Positions 10,216 through 23,264 are shown, counted from the stretch's first letter. The stretch is 64,000 bases of DNA from Rhipicephalus microplus (GCF_043290135.1 NW_027464601.1:6950501-7014500), one strand, 5' to 3'. Translations and numbers: made by a program. Notes: generated from the sequence alone by a model not told the origin.

Positions 10216-13200
10216 ACGGGCTAGTCAAAGTTCTCTAATAAATGCCACATATAATAAATGTCACATTGTCATAAAAATATAAAGGTGCCTTCATCAGACA
10301 AGAGTGATCACAGCTTCACATCACCTGACACAGAATTTCGAAACTCGAGATGCTTGCGTTGTTTGATAATACTGCATGCGTGGGCACTTTACCGATTATT
10401 AGTCACAAAGGCTGCTTTCCATATATTTCATTGCGTTCCAAAAATAAGCGTGAGTGCTCATCTCAGTTGCCAGCAGCTCGCGACATCACCGCTATAGAAT
10501 TGGACAGGGGTCATGGCCATGAACCATGAGACGCGACTACTTGTCCGAGAACTCGATGAACATTAGGATTCAACCAGTTCTCTTTGAGAGCAACAATGTC
10601 TGTTTCAAATATACCGGTAAGGAATTGATGATCTTCACGTTTGATGATATAAGTGACAAGAAAAACATTTTGTTTGTGAGACTCCATATCACGTCTCCTC
10701 AAGTAGCCCAACCAGGCCACAATCTTCGCACTGGTGCGAAACCTTTCACGCAGCCATTGGCGAGGTAGTTTGTTATCTCTTTTGCAGTTGTATATGTATT
10801 ATTCTTTGTTTACAAACACCTTCTTGTACCTACGTTGACAAGCCGGTGACTGCGGGAAATGTTTCGCTGTATCAGCAAGATTATTTCTAACCTCTTGTTT
10901 TGCCACTAAATATTTTTGCAGGCAGATATGTCTTTTCGACTTCAGGTCTGCACGCGAGAACTAGACGGAGTGTTTAGTTTTACACTAAAAGAATTGTACA
11001 GTCACAGGTTCGTATATTTATGTGGTCAAAATCTACCACTGCGATGGGCTCGTTCAATAAGGTCAAGGGTAAACTCGCAGTCTATAGGGCAGGAGAAAAC
11101 ACCACGAGCGTTTTTTTTTTTTTTCGTGCCTCGCCATGATTTATTAGCGCAGGTAATACCGTGAAAAATTCAAATGTTTTTGTTGATTTCAGTCGTCCCA
11201 AGCCGTCGACAAATTCTTGAATTATGTCTAGATGACCAGCTAATTGATATATTTTCAACAATATCAAGACTTTTTTCAAGGTTGTTAAAGGGAACAACTT
11301 TTGCTTCGAAGGCTTCAAGGCGTTCTAAACATTACCGGGTGTTACCTCGATGCACTGTTGAGACGATATTATACCTTTGATTCTTAAAACTACTCGTGTA
11401 GTTGAGCCCTGGTGCCGCACAGTGAGCGCCTGAAAACATGTGAAGGATATAGCGCTGTCAATATGATAACAAGTTCACTTGACGCAGCGAGCCAGTTCAA
11501 TAAACAATTCTTACGCTGAAAGCATAAGTAACTACATGGGCGAGTACTGATGTTTGGTATATCATTAAAACCAGCTGAGCAGTGGTAAAAATATTTACAA
11601 TAAAGAAGTATTGGAAATTTTGTCCGTGAAATGAATGGTTATAAAGTTTCATCATTCTCATGGTGTTTGGTAACTAGTTGACGAAAAGGGTAATTAGTGC
11701 GAATCAGTCATTTTATTGAAGGCCACCTTTTCGAATAGATGCGTAACTGCACTAGTTATCACTGTGAGTGATTGCCGTAGCCGAAAACTAAATGGGGAAA
11801 CAAAGCAGTTCAGTCAGCGATACCTCGCGCTCCTAATCATGCGTATCCATTAGCACAATACAATGCATGTTCTTTTTGTTTGTGTTAGAACACCATTTCG
11901 TGTAGCTACTTTCTCCAGATTAGGCGACAAACAAGGACGCTCCTCTTACTCTAATGAAACGCACTTGTCGGGGCGTTCCACATATAGGCATGCATCAATA
12001 GTATTGGCATATGTTTATTTCATTCTGTGCCTACAAAAATGAAAACGCATGCACAAAACTATTGAGAAGTGCTCACACGTAGTGTTGCAGAGAATCAAAC
12101 GCGTCTGCAGGACGCTTGACGTATATTTCATTTATCTAACAACTACATGATATTTCGGAGATCCTTAGCTGATCGTATCTCCAGTATCAGGTGGAGCGCA
12201 GATGGCCGCAGAACCTAATACCATCAGTAAAAGACTGCGGCTGAGCATACATTGTCTACAAGTAGGCACAATGTATCCGAGATTAGCAGTTCAAAACCAA
12301 TGATCAACCACAACAGGCTGAACAACGGCAAAAATCGCTCAGTCTTTGTCGGTAAAGTACAACAGCTTTGTCGCCGAAATTGGGTCTATAAATTACATCG
12401 GCTCTGCCTATATCATCTGAAAAGTGGCCAACTTGGTCCTAGGTAAATGACTCTGCCGATATTGGCTGATTGGTTGCAACCTTGGGCCATGAATGCGCCT
12501 CGCACAGCTGGCGTAAAAACAATAATACACCGGTGTATTGCCAGGGGTGTTATTTGAGCCTTTAATACATCTTTCCTTTTTAACCAACGACCGCAAATGC
12601 AGTCGACTGCCTTTACCGATGATCCAAATTTCTTGCATAATATGTTTTTACGTAAGACTAAGGAACGTAACACACTATTTGAACAATATTGTTTCCTTTA
12701 CAGTGCGTGGTACCTGCACCAAAACCAGTGGATATAGAAGAATATAATTAGCATTTAACATTCTTTTGTTGTGTACATTTTGCTGTTGGTTACACTTTAC
12801 GTTTTAACGTAACTACGTTTCATTTTGCTTTACCTTTTCTTCTTGAATGTGCAAGATTCCAAACTTTTATTAAAATTCTCTTATTGCAAAGCTTTATTTT
12901 TACTTGCAAAATGGCTATAGGCATTTCAACTTTGCATAATGCACATAATGTCCTCCATATTCTAATTTTCGCCAGTTTGTATGTCTTGCTACGTTGCTTC
13001 TTTTGTTTATTTTTCTCCTCTACACTTCAATGCTCGCTAACGCATAATAAAATAGAAAATTATTATTTATTCAGATGAAAAGTGGCGCGATTGTACGTGA
13101 CCGCTTGTGTGACTGCATAGGTGTGACCTTATTTGTCGCTCTGTTGTTCTTCGGTAAATCATTACGAATCATAAACATATTGCGGCGTATTGCACCGTTA

Positions 13201-13905
13201 CTTCCCTGTACTTTAAAACCTTTTCTGTAAAGAGTGACCACGTGTTCTTAATATATTCTGTAATCGGGGTTGTAGTGAAAGTACAATTTTAGAATATGAC
13301 TCTGTCTGTCTGTGTTGCAACGCCAGGAATTTCTTTCTAGTGCCCTAGTCTCAATATGCTACTCGCTACTACTCATTGGCTCTGAGATAGGAGAGACTGA
13401 GAGGCCCCATGCAAGAAGGCCTATATCGAAAAAAAAGTGACAATAAACGTTTCAGCCTTAAACAATCTCGCGTGTTTTCTTCGTCAAAGACAACATGCAT
13501 GAATATATATCGGATTTTTGCTACGGATCGGATCTTTGCGACGGTTCACTTGCGTCCAATATTTGTTCGAACTCATTGTACTCACAAATCCATGTCAGCC
13601 CTTAACATGAACACGCGGCAAGTCCAATAATTCGCTATCAGCCCGATATCTCGGAGTATAGGTTCGTAGTAGGTACCTCGAACGTACCCATTCTGAAAAC
13701 GAGAGGGAGTTTCGAAGTGAGAAATAACACTCGTTTTTGAGCCATTATAAATTTAGTTGCGCACTCATTTTCTAATGTGTAAGGCAGTTTCAAAAGTTAA
13801 ATTCGCTTCATGAACGAGTACTCGCTTGTTGAAACACATATCACTTATAATGCCTGCGATAGTATTATATGTCTTATGAGAGCGTATATGTGGGCGATGG
13901 CTAAT
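10216..13905. other. Long AT-rich interval with no supported gene
   Basis: Only short frames of about 90 residues or fewer occur, with no recognisable domain and no convincing splice-bounded exon. There is a T14 run near 11110-11124 and several A/T-rich tracts. I see nothing I can defend as a gene, RNA or element end. Confidence 0.45.
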
Positions 13906-13906
13906 A

Positions 13907-14215
13907 CAATCAATCAATCAATCTTGTTTATCGGCATCAGAAATGTAATACATTGCAAGTGAATATACAGAAGAAAGTCCCAAGGTAACAAACTGCAGGC
14001 AGGGCCTCCTATGTTAATACGAAGGAAAAACTAAAGTACTAACAACGAATGAACAACTTTTTTTGTGTTACCAGTAAAAGGACACTTCGGGGTGTTCAGA
14101 TTGAAATTTTAACACTTCTTTACAAAAAATTTGCAAGATAATAAAAATTAACAAAAAAAGCAGTCATAGAATTAATAAACTTTTTTTTTCAATTTTGTCC
14201 TATAAACGGGAATGT
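13907..14215 (-). repeat. Possible LINE 3' UTR relic with (AATC)n end
   Basis: An (AATC)n run at 13909-13924 opens a stretch that resembles, on the minus strand, the 3' UTR of a LINE ending in a simple repeat. It lies just beyond the (TTTA)n end of the LINE at 14228-16875. No coding sequence is left. The assignment is weak and based on architecture. Confidence 0.25.
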
Positions 14216-14227
14216 GAAATATATATT

Positions 14228-14278
<51 letters not shown>

Positions 14279-14280
14279 CA
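14228..14280. repeat. (TTTA)n microsatellite
   Basis: About 13 tandem TTTA units. On the minus strand this is (TAAA)n and lies where the 3' tail of the adjoining minus-strand LINE should be. Confidence 0.95.
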
Positions 14281-14660
14281 GGTACCTTACAGGCCCTTGG
14301 TTAGGGCATCGAGTAAGGGGGGCTAACAAAGACATGTACAACAAGTAAAAGGGCAAAAGGTGCCAAAACGTAAGCTCGAGACATGAGTAACAAATAAACA
14401 AGAAATAAGTAAGTATAAATTGACATCATACATCGTTACCAAAAAACTAGAAAGATGCAGTTCATGGCACGCAGCAGTTAGGAAGTGTACAATACGTGGA
14501 AGGTAAATTGGCACAGATTGTGGTATAATACACTAAGACAATCATGAAAGCGCTTGCAGGAAGTGTGAACAGTTCGTCCTAAGCAAACAAAAATAAAGCA
14601 CAAAAATAAGGCGGCAATAAGCGCATTAGAAAAAAGTTACGGCATATTCACGGGGTGAAT

Positions 14661-15288
14661 GATGATGAATGGGCGAAGCTCCGGAGGGATTCATCGGTAA
14701 ACTGTGAATCTTCCGTGTAATTCGCCCAGTCGATCATCATGTAAAGACGTGAGAAACGCTGTGTCTGTATATACACAAATCAACTTTTATTTGTTCTTAG
14801 ACGATGGATGGCTTGCGATGTCCCTTGCCTCGCACGCTCGCACATCGGGATTCTGTCTGCGAGCGCGCGCTGCTGCCGCCTTGCGCTCTCTCCGCTGTGC
14901 AGCCTTATCCATCCGGCGACTCCGAGCGCGCGCCAGCAGCGAACGGATTTTATTACAACGCTCCCCCTAGCGTACGTCGCCGCACTAAATCGAACGATTG
15001 CCTTCAACCAATGACACGCGCCATATGTGACATCATTCCTATTTTATAAGACCTCGCGTCTTTCATCAACTACAAGTACCGCTTTCTAGTTCATAACATC
15101 TTGAATCTTTTCATCATCAGCTACAAGTACCACCATCTAGTAAACACTGCAAGAACTAAACTAGAGGTGGCTACATACAGGGGATGGTACCGCCATCTAG
15201 TGAACACTGCAAGAACTAAACTAGAGGTGGCTACATACAGGCTACAGGGGACGCACAGCCCACGCCCTAAGGAACTTCGCCCCTAAAA
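14661..15288. mobile_element. MITE-like insertion in the LINE 3' UTR
   Basis: The left side has GGGCGAAGCTCCGGAGGG near 14672 and the right side has CCCTAAGGAACTTCGCCCC near 15266. They are imperfect inverted repeats of each other. The interior is GC-rich in its left half and tandemly repeated in its right half (15121-15240). It has no coding potential. A clean target duplication was not found, so the borders are approximate. Confidence 0.5.
15121..15240 (+). repeat. 60-bp tandem duplication
   Basis: Two adjacent units of exactly 60 bp, 15121-15180 and 15181-15240, share CATCTAGT[A/G]AACACTGC and AACTAAACTAGAGGTGGC with only a handful of differences near the unit start. A partial related unit (CTACAAGTACCGC...TCTAG) lies just upstream near 15069-15090. 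Confidence 0.9.
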
Positions 15289-15351
15289 ACTTTTTGCACA
15301 GCATTATGAATGTCATATACATACAACAACGAAGCTGTGAACATGAAATTA

Positions 15352-16868
15352 TCAACCAAAATGTAAGACCAATTTGTTGCGGAAGGAAACAGGGTTAGTG
15401 TCAGATACCAAGTTATCGGGAAGATCATTCCACAACGTGATGGCACGAGGCAAAGCGGATGCGTTAAAAGAGTTCGTTTTGCCGTACATGCGCGAGAAAC
15501 TAAGCTGGTTGTGTAGTCTAGTTGATAAATAGGAAGGTCGTTCAATTGGAAGTCTGGTCATTTTAGTGCTATTGACGTATTTATGAAAGAGGCATAAAAG
15601 AGAAATGTTGCAGCGAGTGGATAATAATTGAAGTGAATAATCCATTTTAAGTTGTGTTACGCTGCAGCAGAAATTATAATTACGAGAAATGCATCGGACT
15701 GCCCTATTTTGAACTGCCTCGATCATGTTGGTTAAGTAATTTTGGTGGGGGGACCAGATTGGTGAGGCAAATTCAAGTTGAGGTCGAACAAAAGTTTCGT
15801 AAGCTAGTTTTCGGACGTTAGCGGGGGAGGAATGTAAGTTACGGCGTAGGTATCCCAGTGATCTCGAAGCATTTGCGCAGATGTTAGTGATGTGAGAGGA
15901 CCATGAAAGATTTTGTGTGAAGTGTAGGCCCAAATATTTGTATGTGGAAACATGCGAGAGCGGGTCATTATTTATACGGTATGAAAAAATGGAGGGGTCA
16001 TGCTTACGGCTAAATGAGATGGTTTTGCATTTTGATGCGTTTAGAACCATTTGCCACGTCTCACACCATTTCATAATTACATCAAGGTTTTCTGTAGTGC
16101 GTAATGATTGTTAACATTTTTGATAGGGTGGTAGATTATGCAGTCATCGGCAAATATTCGTATGAATGATGTGACGCCATCAGGCAAGTCGTTTATAAAT
16201 ATAAGAAATAGCAGCGGGGCGAGCACGCTGCCCTGTGGCACCCCGGAAGTTACATCGCATATTGACGACGAATCGTTATTGATGACAGTGAACTGTTTCC
16301 AGAAAGAAAGAAAATTTCGAAGCCATGATAAGGTTAGTGAGTGTAATTGAAGAGCAGATAGCTTTGAGATTAGGCGGCAGTGGGGCACACGGTCAAACGC
16401 TTTCGAAAAGTCAAGAAAAATGCAGTCTATTTGGAGGTTATTATTCATGTTCGAGTGAAGGTCAGTCGTGAGTTCTAGCAGTTGTGTCTCGCATGACCAA
16501 CCTTTCCTACACCCATGTTGGTTGCGGAAAAAGAACTGGTTAGACTCAAGATGGTTGTAAATGTGCAAAGCGATAATGTGTTCTAATAGCTTGCAGCAAA
16601 TGGATGTAAGTGAGATTGGACGGTAATTTTGGGGTAGATGTTGGTCTCCAGACTTGAACAATGGGGTAACTTTTGCAACTTTCCAGTCGTCAGGTATCTG
16701 CCCAGACTCTAAAGATTGTTGAAAAATATCGCACGGAATGTTACTGGTAATGGAAATTGTGTTTTTTAGTACTTTTGAGTTAATATTATCAGCCCCAGCG
16801 GAGCTAGACAGCTTCAGCTTAGTTATCAGACATTCTATACCTTTAGCTGTAATTTCGATAGGTTTCAT
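15352..16868 (-). pseudogene. CR1/L2-like LINE reverse transcriptase, frameshifted
   Basis: Two minus-strand frames make up one RT. 16077-16868 (263 residues) starts KPIEITAKGIECLITKL and includes LDFSKAFDRVPH, GVPQGSVLAPLLFLIFINDL and the FADD box, then stops. 15352-16074 (240 residues) continues KWCETWQMVLNASKCK through YKYLGLHF to the C-terminal ALPRAITLWNDLPDN. A one-base frameshift near 16080-16110 separates them. Catalytic aspartates are still visible. The copy is inactive because the frame is broken and the 5' part is missing. Confidence 0.9.
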
Positions 16869-17211
16869 GTACTGGTAATCATATCATATCATATCAATTT
16901 AATATCGTGCGCTAGAGAATTTCAATATAAAATTGATGGAAACACAATGCTTGGTTTTTTTATAATAATTGTGAATTTTAGACAATAACAAAGTATTGGC
17001 GACCAAAAATTTAGTTTGTTTTTTTTTGTTTTTTTTTTATAATTCAGCGAGACAGAAGGAAATATGTCAACACTGCAGGTGCGGTAGAAAGCCTTGAAAA
17101 ACAAAACACACACAATATCAACGTACATTTGGGAGACGGATAATAGGTGAAGCTGTCAAAAAATACGGTGTGATAGCATCTGACGTGAAGCGAAAGTTAT
17201 CAGTCACTTGC

Positions 17212-17830
17212 CTATTTTTGCAATACCTTTAACGGCCAAATGTGCACTGAATATGAATTACCCCTTGATTTAATGCAATAGCTTAGATGACTGTGTATGA
17301 ACGCATAATACAATGCCTTCAGAGTGTCTATGGTAAAACACATTGGTGATTTGACCAATTGCCTCGTATCGTATGAAATCTTTTTACAAACACAACTGAT
17401 ATGTTGGTGAAATTTCAGATGAGCGTCCGTTATAAGCCCCAAAAATAACGCATGATAACCTATAGGAATAACTAATGAGTTAACGACAGGGTAAGAAATG
17501 AATGCTAGCTTTTCGTTTGGTGAATTAAAAAGCATAAAACAGGTTTAGCACAGATTATTCAATATTTTATTATAGTTCACGAGGCAAAAAGTGAATTAGG
17601 GTAAGCTTAAAGTATGGACACGAGAGTCGCAGAATCTAAGTGATGAGAAAAAACAGTCGTGTCATAAGCGTGTACTAAACCAGAAGAATAATTAATGCAA
17701 TGCAGTGATTCATCTACGTATAAGAAAATAACAACGAAACCGAAATTGAACCTTACGGAACACATGTGGTAATGGTGCCGAGACTGTATGTAAAGTTACT
17801 GACCGAGAGTACCTGAAACCTATTAGAAAG
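17212..17830 (-). pseudogene. Decayed LINE reverse transcriptase relic
   Basis: A minus-strand reading across frames gives INYSSGLVHAYDTTVFSHHL (a YADD-type box with D/Y changes) near 17680, and then the open frame 17212-17535 with YHALFLGLITDAHLKFHQHI, the position of the YLGV...HI block that follows RT palm. It is an older insertion than the neighbouring LINE at 14228-16875 and of a similar broad class. It has several stops and frameshifts. Confidence 0.6.
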
Positions 17831-20813
17831 AAAGCCCGGTGATAGCGTTAATGTGGTACGTACATGTGTGCTTATGTGAAAACAAAAATGTATATGTGTG
17901 CTTATGAAAAACCAGTTCGCCAAAGCAAAGATTTTTAGAGGGCTGTATTGCCGCTCAAATACGTGAGATTGTTTGCCCTCCTATGGTTGCCATAGTGACG
18001 CTTAATTTGCAGGCAGGGTCAGCTGGGAAAGGCACTCCTGAGTTCTGGGGCGATTGCTTACTAGAGGATCTGGAACACTTCGTCAACTCGGTTGCGAAAT
18101 GTTGTGCATTTGGAGTCGATGCCCATAATAACATGTGAGAAAAAGGTGCACACGGCGAACGATGTACACGGCGAACGATGTACAGTTACGTCAAGGCATA
18201 TGTACACTGGCAGCCTAACTTCCATAAATACCCACGTGTCAAGAATTTGGGGACTCGTTGCCCCCGTCGCCTCAACAAATGGTGGCGACAACGGGCAAAA
18301 AAAAATAAAAGAACATATGACGCCGAAAGCGCAAGCGACGCTGCGTGATGATTCTATATGGCCCGAAATAGTTTTATGAACGTGCCGCTTTTTTACTTGC
18401 TTTTATCATTTGCCAAATTTTTCCTTCGTATTTACGGCACCCTAATTGTCTCGTGCGAGAGGAGAGGAGAATGAACATTAATGTGACATACATACCTACT
18501 TTATTAGCCAAATGCTGTACTTATACAAGGCACCGAAAAGTTCTTTGCAGATAAAAACATAGACACCGGCTCACGGGCACAATGGCACAGCAGTTCAAAA
18601 ACAAAGTTCACATAATGCGTTACATACGTGTAGCAGTTACATCTCTTGTATACCCGTAGAATAACGAACAGTGGCATAATGGGTGTTTCCCTACTTCCTG
18701 AAAGTTGAGGGGTTTATGTCATACCTGGTACCTTGCATGTGTATTTGTATTAGTTGCCCAAAGATTGTGTACAACTGGCTTTGGCAAAGATGTTGTTGGA
18801 GCTTTCGCTGTGAATTAGCAGCATGTTCTCCACAGACCTGGCAATTTTTTTCTTATTTTGTGCCATAGCGGTTTCTGACATTAGTAGTGGCAGCGGAAAA
18901 CTACGGCATGCACTCTTTTGGTGATCTCATAACAAGTTTCGCGGTAAAAGAAGATCGCTTTCTTATTTCACTTGCATTTGGCCAGTGCCTTAGACTGACA
19001 CACAAGGGGCCCAGTGGGTTGCTTTTTAAATGTGTGCGAGCGCTCCTATATCATCCGTTGGGGCTAAGCGCCGGCATTTGTGTTGGGACTGCAATTATCT
19101 GGACATCACTCTGGTTTTAGATGTCGCTCTCCTTCTTGAGCCAAATCTATAAGATCAACCAGCGCACTTTACCTCCTACACGGTGGTAAATGTCCTTGAG
19201 CGCTGAACACAAGTGGGGCTGAAGCAGAGATGAAAACAGTTGGTCATCTCTGTCGCAAGAGTGGCGCATGCGACGACATCACCGAGCATTCGAGTCCTTT
19301 CGTCGCTGGTGAGTCAAGCCAACAAGAAGGGCAGGGTTAAGCATTAGCGAAGCGCCTCACGAAGGAATATGCCATGGCGACGGGGAAGGCGACGCGACTA
19401 CTTTGCTCGAACAGAGGACTTAGGTAACAAGGGGGACGGTCGTGAGCACTGCCTTGCACGCCCTCTCTGTAGACATAAGAACGCAACTCGAACCCGTAGT
19501 GTGCTCTCAACTCTTTGTGTTCAGATGACAGACAATGAGAAAACCACTTCACTTCCTGAAGCAGCTGTGTCCTCTCTTTCTAGTGTTTTGTACAGTTACG
19601 CGAGCCAGATCTGAAGAAGTTATGAAATAGCCTTACCAGATACAACATTCCGATGTGTTGTTATATCAGCTATCGCTTCTCCATTTCGGCAAAGCTGTTA
19701 TTTCATTACGTTGCTTCTTACTAAAAATACGTCGCAGAGGCGAGAATCTTGCCTAAAATATATATCGTTCACTTAATGCCACTCGATACGAGCTCATATA
19801 TTGGAAAAAATTATTTATTGTCGTCCTCTTCTTAAGATGTAACCCTTTATAATAGAACACTTCATGATGGTAACTTATGATTTCTCTGCTTTCTAAAGAA
19901 GAATTACTTTTTCGCGGGGCTCCGCAAGCACCACTGGACGCTAATGTCCCAGGCAACAAACACATTATGTAATTCCAATCACATAATCATTGAAAACATG
20001 GAAAGGTGGGCGACAATAGTTTTAATGACACAATGGCGGCCACATCTGTGACGCAACCATTGTAAAAATCCGCTTTTTGTCGCATCATAAAATACGCTAT
20101 GGCATAACTCTTTCAATGGCATCAAAACACAGTCATTTATTTTACTGCGCAACATCTTCTGAGACTCACCGTGTATATCTGATGAAAACCTATCTTCTCG
20201 CGGACTTTGATGAACTTTGCCAAAACACGAGAAGGCCACGGAGCGTCTGGGTTGTACGTAATTGACATCTTTTTCTAACAAAGCTTCGCCCTTGAGCTTT
20301 GTTACCTGCGTTATAAAAGCACATTCAATGCAACGACTTCTGAGTTGGCTCATGAAGACGAATGTAAGTTAGGGTTTTTACTTGCATTGGTAACTATAAC
20401 AGATAACAATGTCATTACCTGCCGTTATACCGACCGCAATCGAAATATGCACAGACATAAAAAGTATGGCACTCGCGTGATTTTTCGTCTGCGTGCGAAC
20501 ACCGTTAGGATTAGTGATGCAGATATATATGCTCTGATGGATTTGCCATCTGCTCAATAAGTAGAGAAATGCCTGTTCTGCTTCCCCTATTTGTACAGCG
20601 CTGGAGTAGAATTGAGAAACACGCGAAAGAAAAATTCGGAAGGCCTTTTCCTATTCAGGATAAACAAGGATTGGAGGGCAGGCAAAGCTTGCCTTGTATG
20701 CGCGTTGCCTACTTTTTTCTGTCCTTTCGTTCACATTCTACAGTGCTGCTTCCTAACTTTCTAAAATCAAAGCATTTCTTAGCAAAATAAAGGCACCCTA
20801 AGCATTTCAAAAA
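17831..20813. other. No supported gene
   Basis: There is a short 16-bp tandem duplication (ACACGGCGAACGATGT) near 18148-18182. The 124-residue minus frame at 19979-20353 is the longest here, but I recognise no domain and see no clear splice sites. The rest is AT-rich with nothing identifiable. Confidence 0.4.
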
Positions 20814-20814
20814 A

Positions 20815-20882
20815 TCAATCAATCTATCTATCTATCTATTTATCAATCTATCTATCTATCTATTTATCTATCTATTTATCCA
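20815..20882. repeat. (TCTA)n microsatellite
   Basis: An interrupted (ATCT)n tract with ATCA and ATTT variants. It is preceded by GCATTTCTTAGC, which also precedes the second (TATC)n tract at 22041. Both tracts therefore seem to be the same repeat boundary. Confidence 0.9.
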
Positions 20883-20883
20883 C

Positions 20884-22040
20884 CTATATCATCAGAGTTC
20901 CCGTGGTTGTCGTCCTAATGTACGCTAAATATGCAAGAAGGTCTACAACTGATGTCAGCTAACGAGTCGCATTTTGCAAAAACTTAGTCCCGTAAGGACC
21001 AGCACAAAAACGATGGTAAGAGGGCAGGGATACGGCTGAACCGGCTGTACAAACGGTCAGGTAACGCTACCACTTAAAGGCTTTCTCGAATAAAAAGACA
21101 AAATGAAATAGAGGCTTCGACGGACGCCCGTCAGGTCGGAAAAAATCATTGAATAAAAAAGCAAAAACGCCGACCACGATAAAATAGAACCCATAATGAC
21201 GTTTCGGCACACAGAACAGGAGCCTTCTTCACAACGAAATAAAAGGTGGAAGCTTAGTGTTTGAATAGTCTGCAGCACGTTGCCTAAGTACCTAGAGTAT
21301 GCAGGGGGGGGGGGGGGGGGGGCAGATTACCATCTGTGTGGTTGAGCGTGCTTTTCTTGTCTTTATTGTTGGCGATTCTAGATAAAATGTAGAAGTCAGG
21401 TCCTTCACGGTAGCGACGACGCGTGCCTCTCCCCTGTTTATCTCATGATTTGAAGCTTGCGCACGCTCAGTGAGGGCGTTTGATGACACTCTCGTTTATT
21501 AGATCATTGCTGTGCTCTTCCAGCCATTGCTCGAAGTTATACCAGACACACTGGTGTACTATACACGCATTCCCAGTTCGTGCACGGAACATCGCACACA
21601 ACAGCAGGGAAGCACTTTTTTCGTAATTTGTCTTTAGCACTGTCGAGAGAGTTCCTCAGCTTGTGCACGGGTACATGATTCACGTGTACGTCGTACTAGA
21701 GTAGAACATTTTAGTTTTTTCAGGGACTTTACGCTGTCCATCAGTCAGCAATGTTAAGAAACGAAAGTTTTGTTTTCGTGTATTAGAACGCAGAGCAACT
21801 AATAGGTGGCGGCACCCTGTAGTTTTAGCGAAGCGTGGGAAGCACTCGATTCTTCGTTTATAGCGTCAAATCACCAGTGCAGCCTAAAAACACTGTGGTC
21901 TTTAGCATTACGTACCTATGCATTGTCTGAAAAAAGGAACACACTACCCAATACATACGTATTGATTCAGCGCCTCAAGTATGCGTACTATTTTTTTTTA
22001 AATTCGAAGCATTTCTTAGCGAAATTCAGTGAGTTTGAGC
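20884..22040. other. Unassigned sequence with a G19 run
   Basis: No gene is recognised. A G homopolymer of 19 bases lies at 21304-21322. The minus frame at 21292-21489 runs into it and is not credible. The segment lies between two related microsatellite boundaries. Confidence 0.45.
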
Positions 22041-22049
22041 GTATCTATC

Positions 22050-22080
<31 letters not shown>

Positions 22081-22085
22081 CCATC
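22041..22085. repeat. (TATC)n microsatellite at the array edge
   Basis: About 11 TATC/TATT units directly upstream of the approximately 147-bp tandem array. Confidence 0.9.
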
Positions 22086-22112
22086 CAGCCACATACCACT
22101 GTTAGCTCTCCT

Positions 22113-22850
22113 GGCCGTTTAGATAATAGTATGCATACCAAACTTGATATGGCGTAACATGACTGTAAAGAACATATTTGACTACTCATAACATGAAAAT
22201 CATGCCATGTACGTCAGGAATGTGATGACTTACATTTCATGGTCTTGCAGCCCTTGCGGTGGTTTCTTTCACATGGCATGTTCTAAAACTGGTATGGTAT
22301 GACATAATTGCATGGCGAACACAAGCGACAGACCCTAACATTCAAATCATGACATGCGTGTCAAGCAAGAACCTGGCTACATGCCACGTTCATGATGCGC
22401 TCACGGCCGTTCCGCTAGCGTCACATATACGAAATTTGGTATTACGGTACGTTAATGGATGGCGAAGGTATGTGACTGGTTCAAAGATGATAATCATCAG
22501 ATGCGTGTCATGTAAAAACGGGACTACATGCCATGCTCATGATGCACTGGTGGCCGTTTCGCTAGCTTTACTTATACCGAATTTGGTATTACGGGACGTG
22601 AATGGATGAGGAAGGTATGTGACTGGTGCAAACATGACAAACATGAGATGCGTGTCATGTAACAAACATTACTACATGCTACGCGCACGATGCACTCGCA
22701 GTCATTTCGCTAGCTTCACATATGCCAAATTTAGTATTACGTGACGTCAAAGGATGACGAATGTATGTGATGGGTGAAAACATATTAATCATGAGATGCG
22801 TGTCATATAATAAATGACTACAAGCAACAGTCAAGACGCCAGTACATTTC
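22113..22850 (+). repeat. Tandem array of about 147-bp units
   Basis: Five diverged units start at 22113, 22258, 22405, 22552 and 22700, with spacings of 145, 147, 147 and 148. Each is marked by GGCCGTTTCGCTAGC-like starts, GGTATTACG near the middle and ATGAGATGCGTGTCATGTAA near the end. The middle units (22405 and 22552) are the most alike. The units carry no conserved open frame. The period is close to the nucleosomal repeat core length, as in many satellites. Confidence 0.85.
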
Positions 22851-23264
22851 AACGTGACGTGGTGCGCGTGCTCGCCGACGTTCATTTCGTTGCGTCACGC
22901 CGGCGTTGCCATGCCAGGCGCCAGACCTGCCATATACTCGCACGTGCGCACCGTGCTTCGCTTTGACGCGCGCGCGTTTCAGCGCTTCCGGCGTCCCTTT
23001 GTCACGAAAAGAGGGAGACGCAGTGTTGTCTGGGTAAGGCATCGTCGCGAAATGCAGCATGTCGCATTTCGCACCGGTTGCCGTCGGGCCGCGCCAACGG
23101 ACGCTCAACGCACCGGTCTCGCTTGGCGTCAGACTATAGAGTGCTCGCGTATTGCTACCGTAGCATCACTGGGCCAGCGTGCGCGTGCGTCAACGTTGCA
23201 TTAAAGGACCCTTCATGATGCACTCGAGGCCGTTCCGCTAGCTCCACATATACCAAATTCGGTA
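22851..23264 (+). repeat. GC-rich interlude and a final partial array unit
   Basis: 22851-23213 is strongly CpG-rich and unlike the AT-rich array. It is followed at 23214-23264 by CATGATGCACTCGAGGCCGT and a unit start (GCTAGCTCCACATATACCAA), so the array resumes for about 50 bp before it is cut by the LINE ORF1 at about 23265. The GC-rich block is therefore part of the array's higher-order unit or an insertion into it. The open frames at 22818-23204 are a by-product of composition. Confidence 0.65.

Larger units (their letters stand above)
14228..16875 (-). mobile_element. CR1/L2-like LINE, 5' truncated
   Basis: A minus-strand non-LTR retrotransposon. Reverse transcriptase occupies 15352-16868, a 3' UTR of about 1 kb follows, and a (TAAA)n tail lies at 14228-14280. 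The 5' end breaks off at about 16870 in a (TATCA)n-like tract, so the endonuclease is absent. The RT reads in the style of CR1/L2/Rex elements (GVPQGSVLAPLLFLIFINDL, IFADDCIIYHP). The 3' UTR carries a separate repeat at about 14661-15288. Confidence 0.85.

Noticed and set aside
19979..20353. 124-residue minus frame as a host gene
   Set aside because: No domain, no convincing splice sites and a competing plus-strand frame. Left unassigned.
22113..22850. CRISPR-like regular spacing
   Set aside because: The units are about 147 bp, diverged along their whole length, and have no short identical repeats with unique spacers. It is a eukaryotic tandem repeat.
22818..23204. Arginine-rich frames of 96-116 residues on both strands
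   Set aside because: They lie in a CpG-rich block of the tandem array and reflect base composition.
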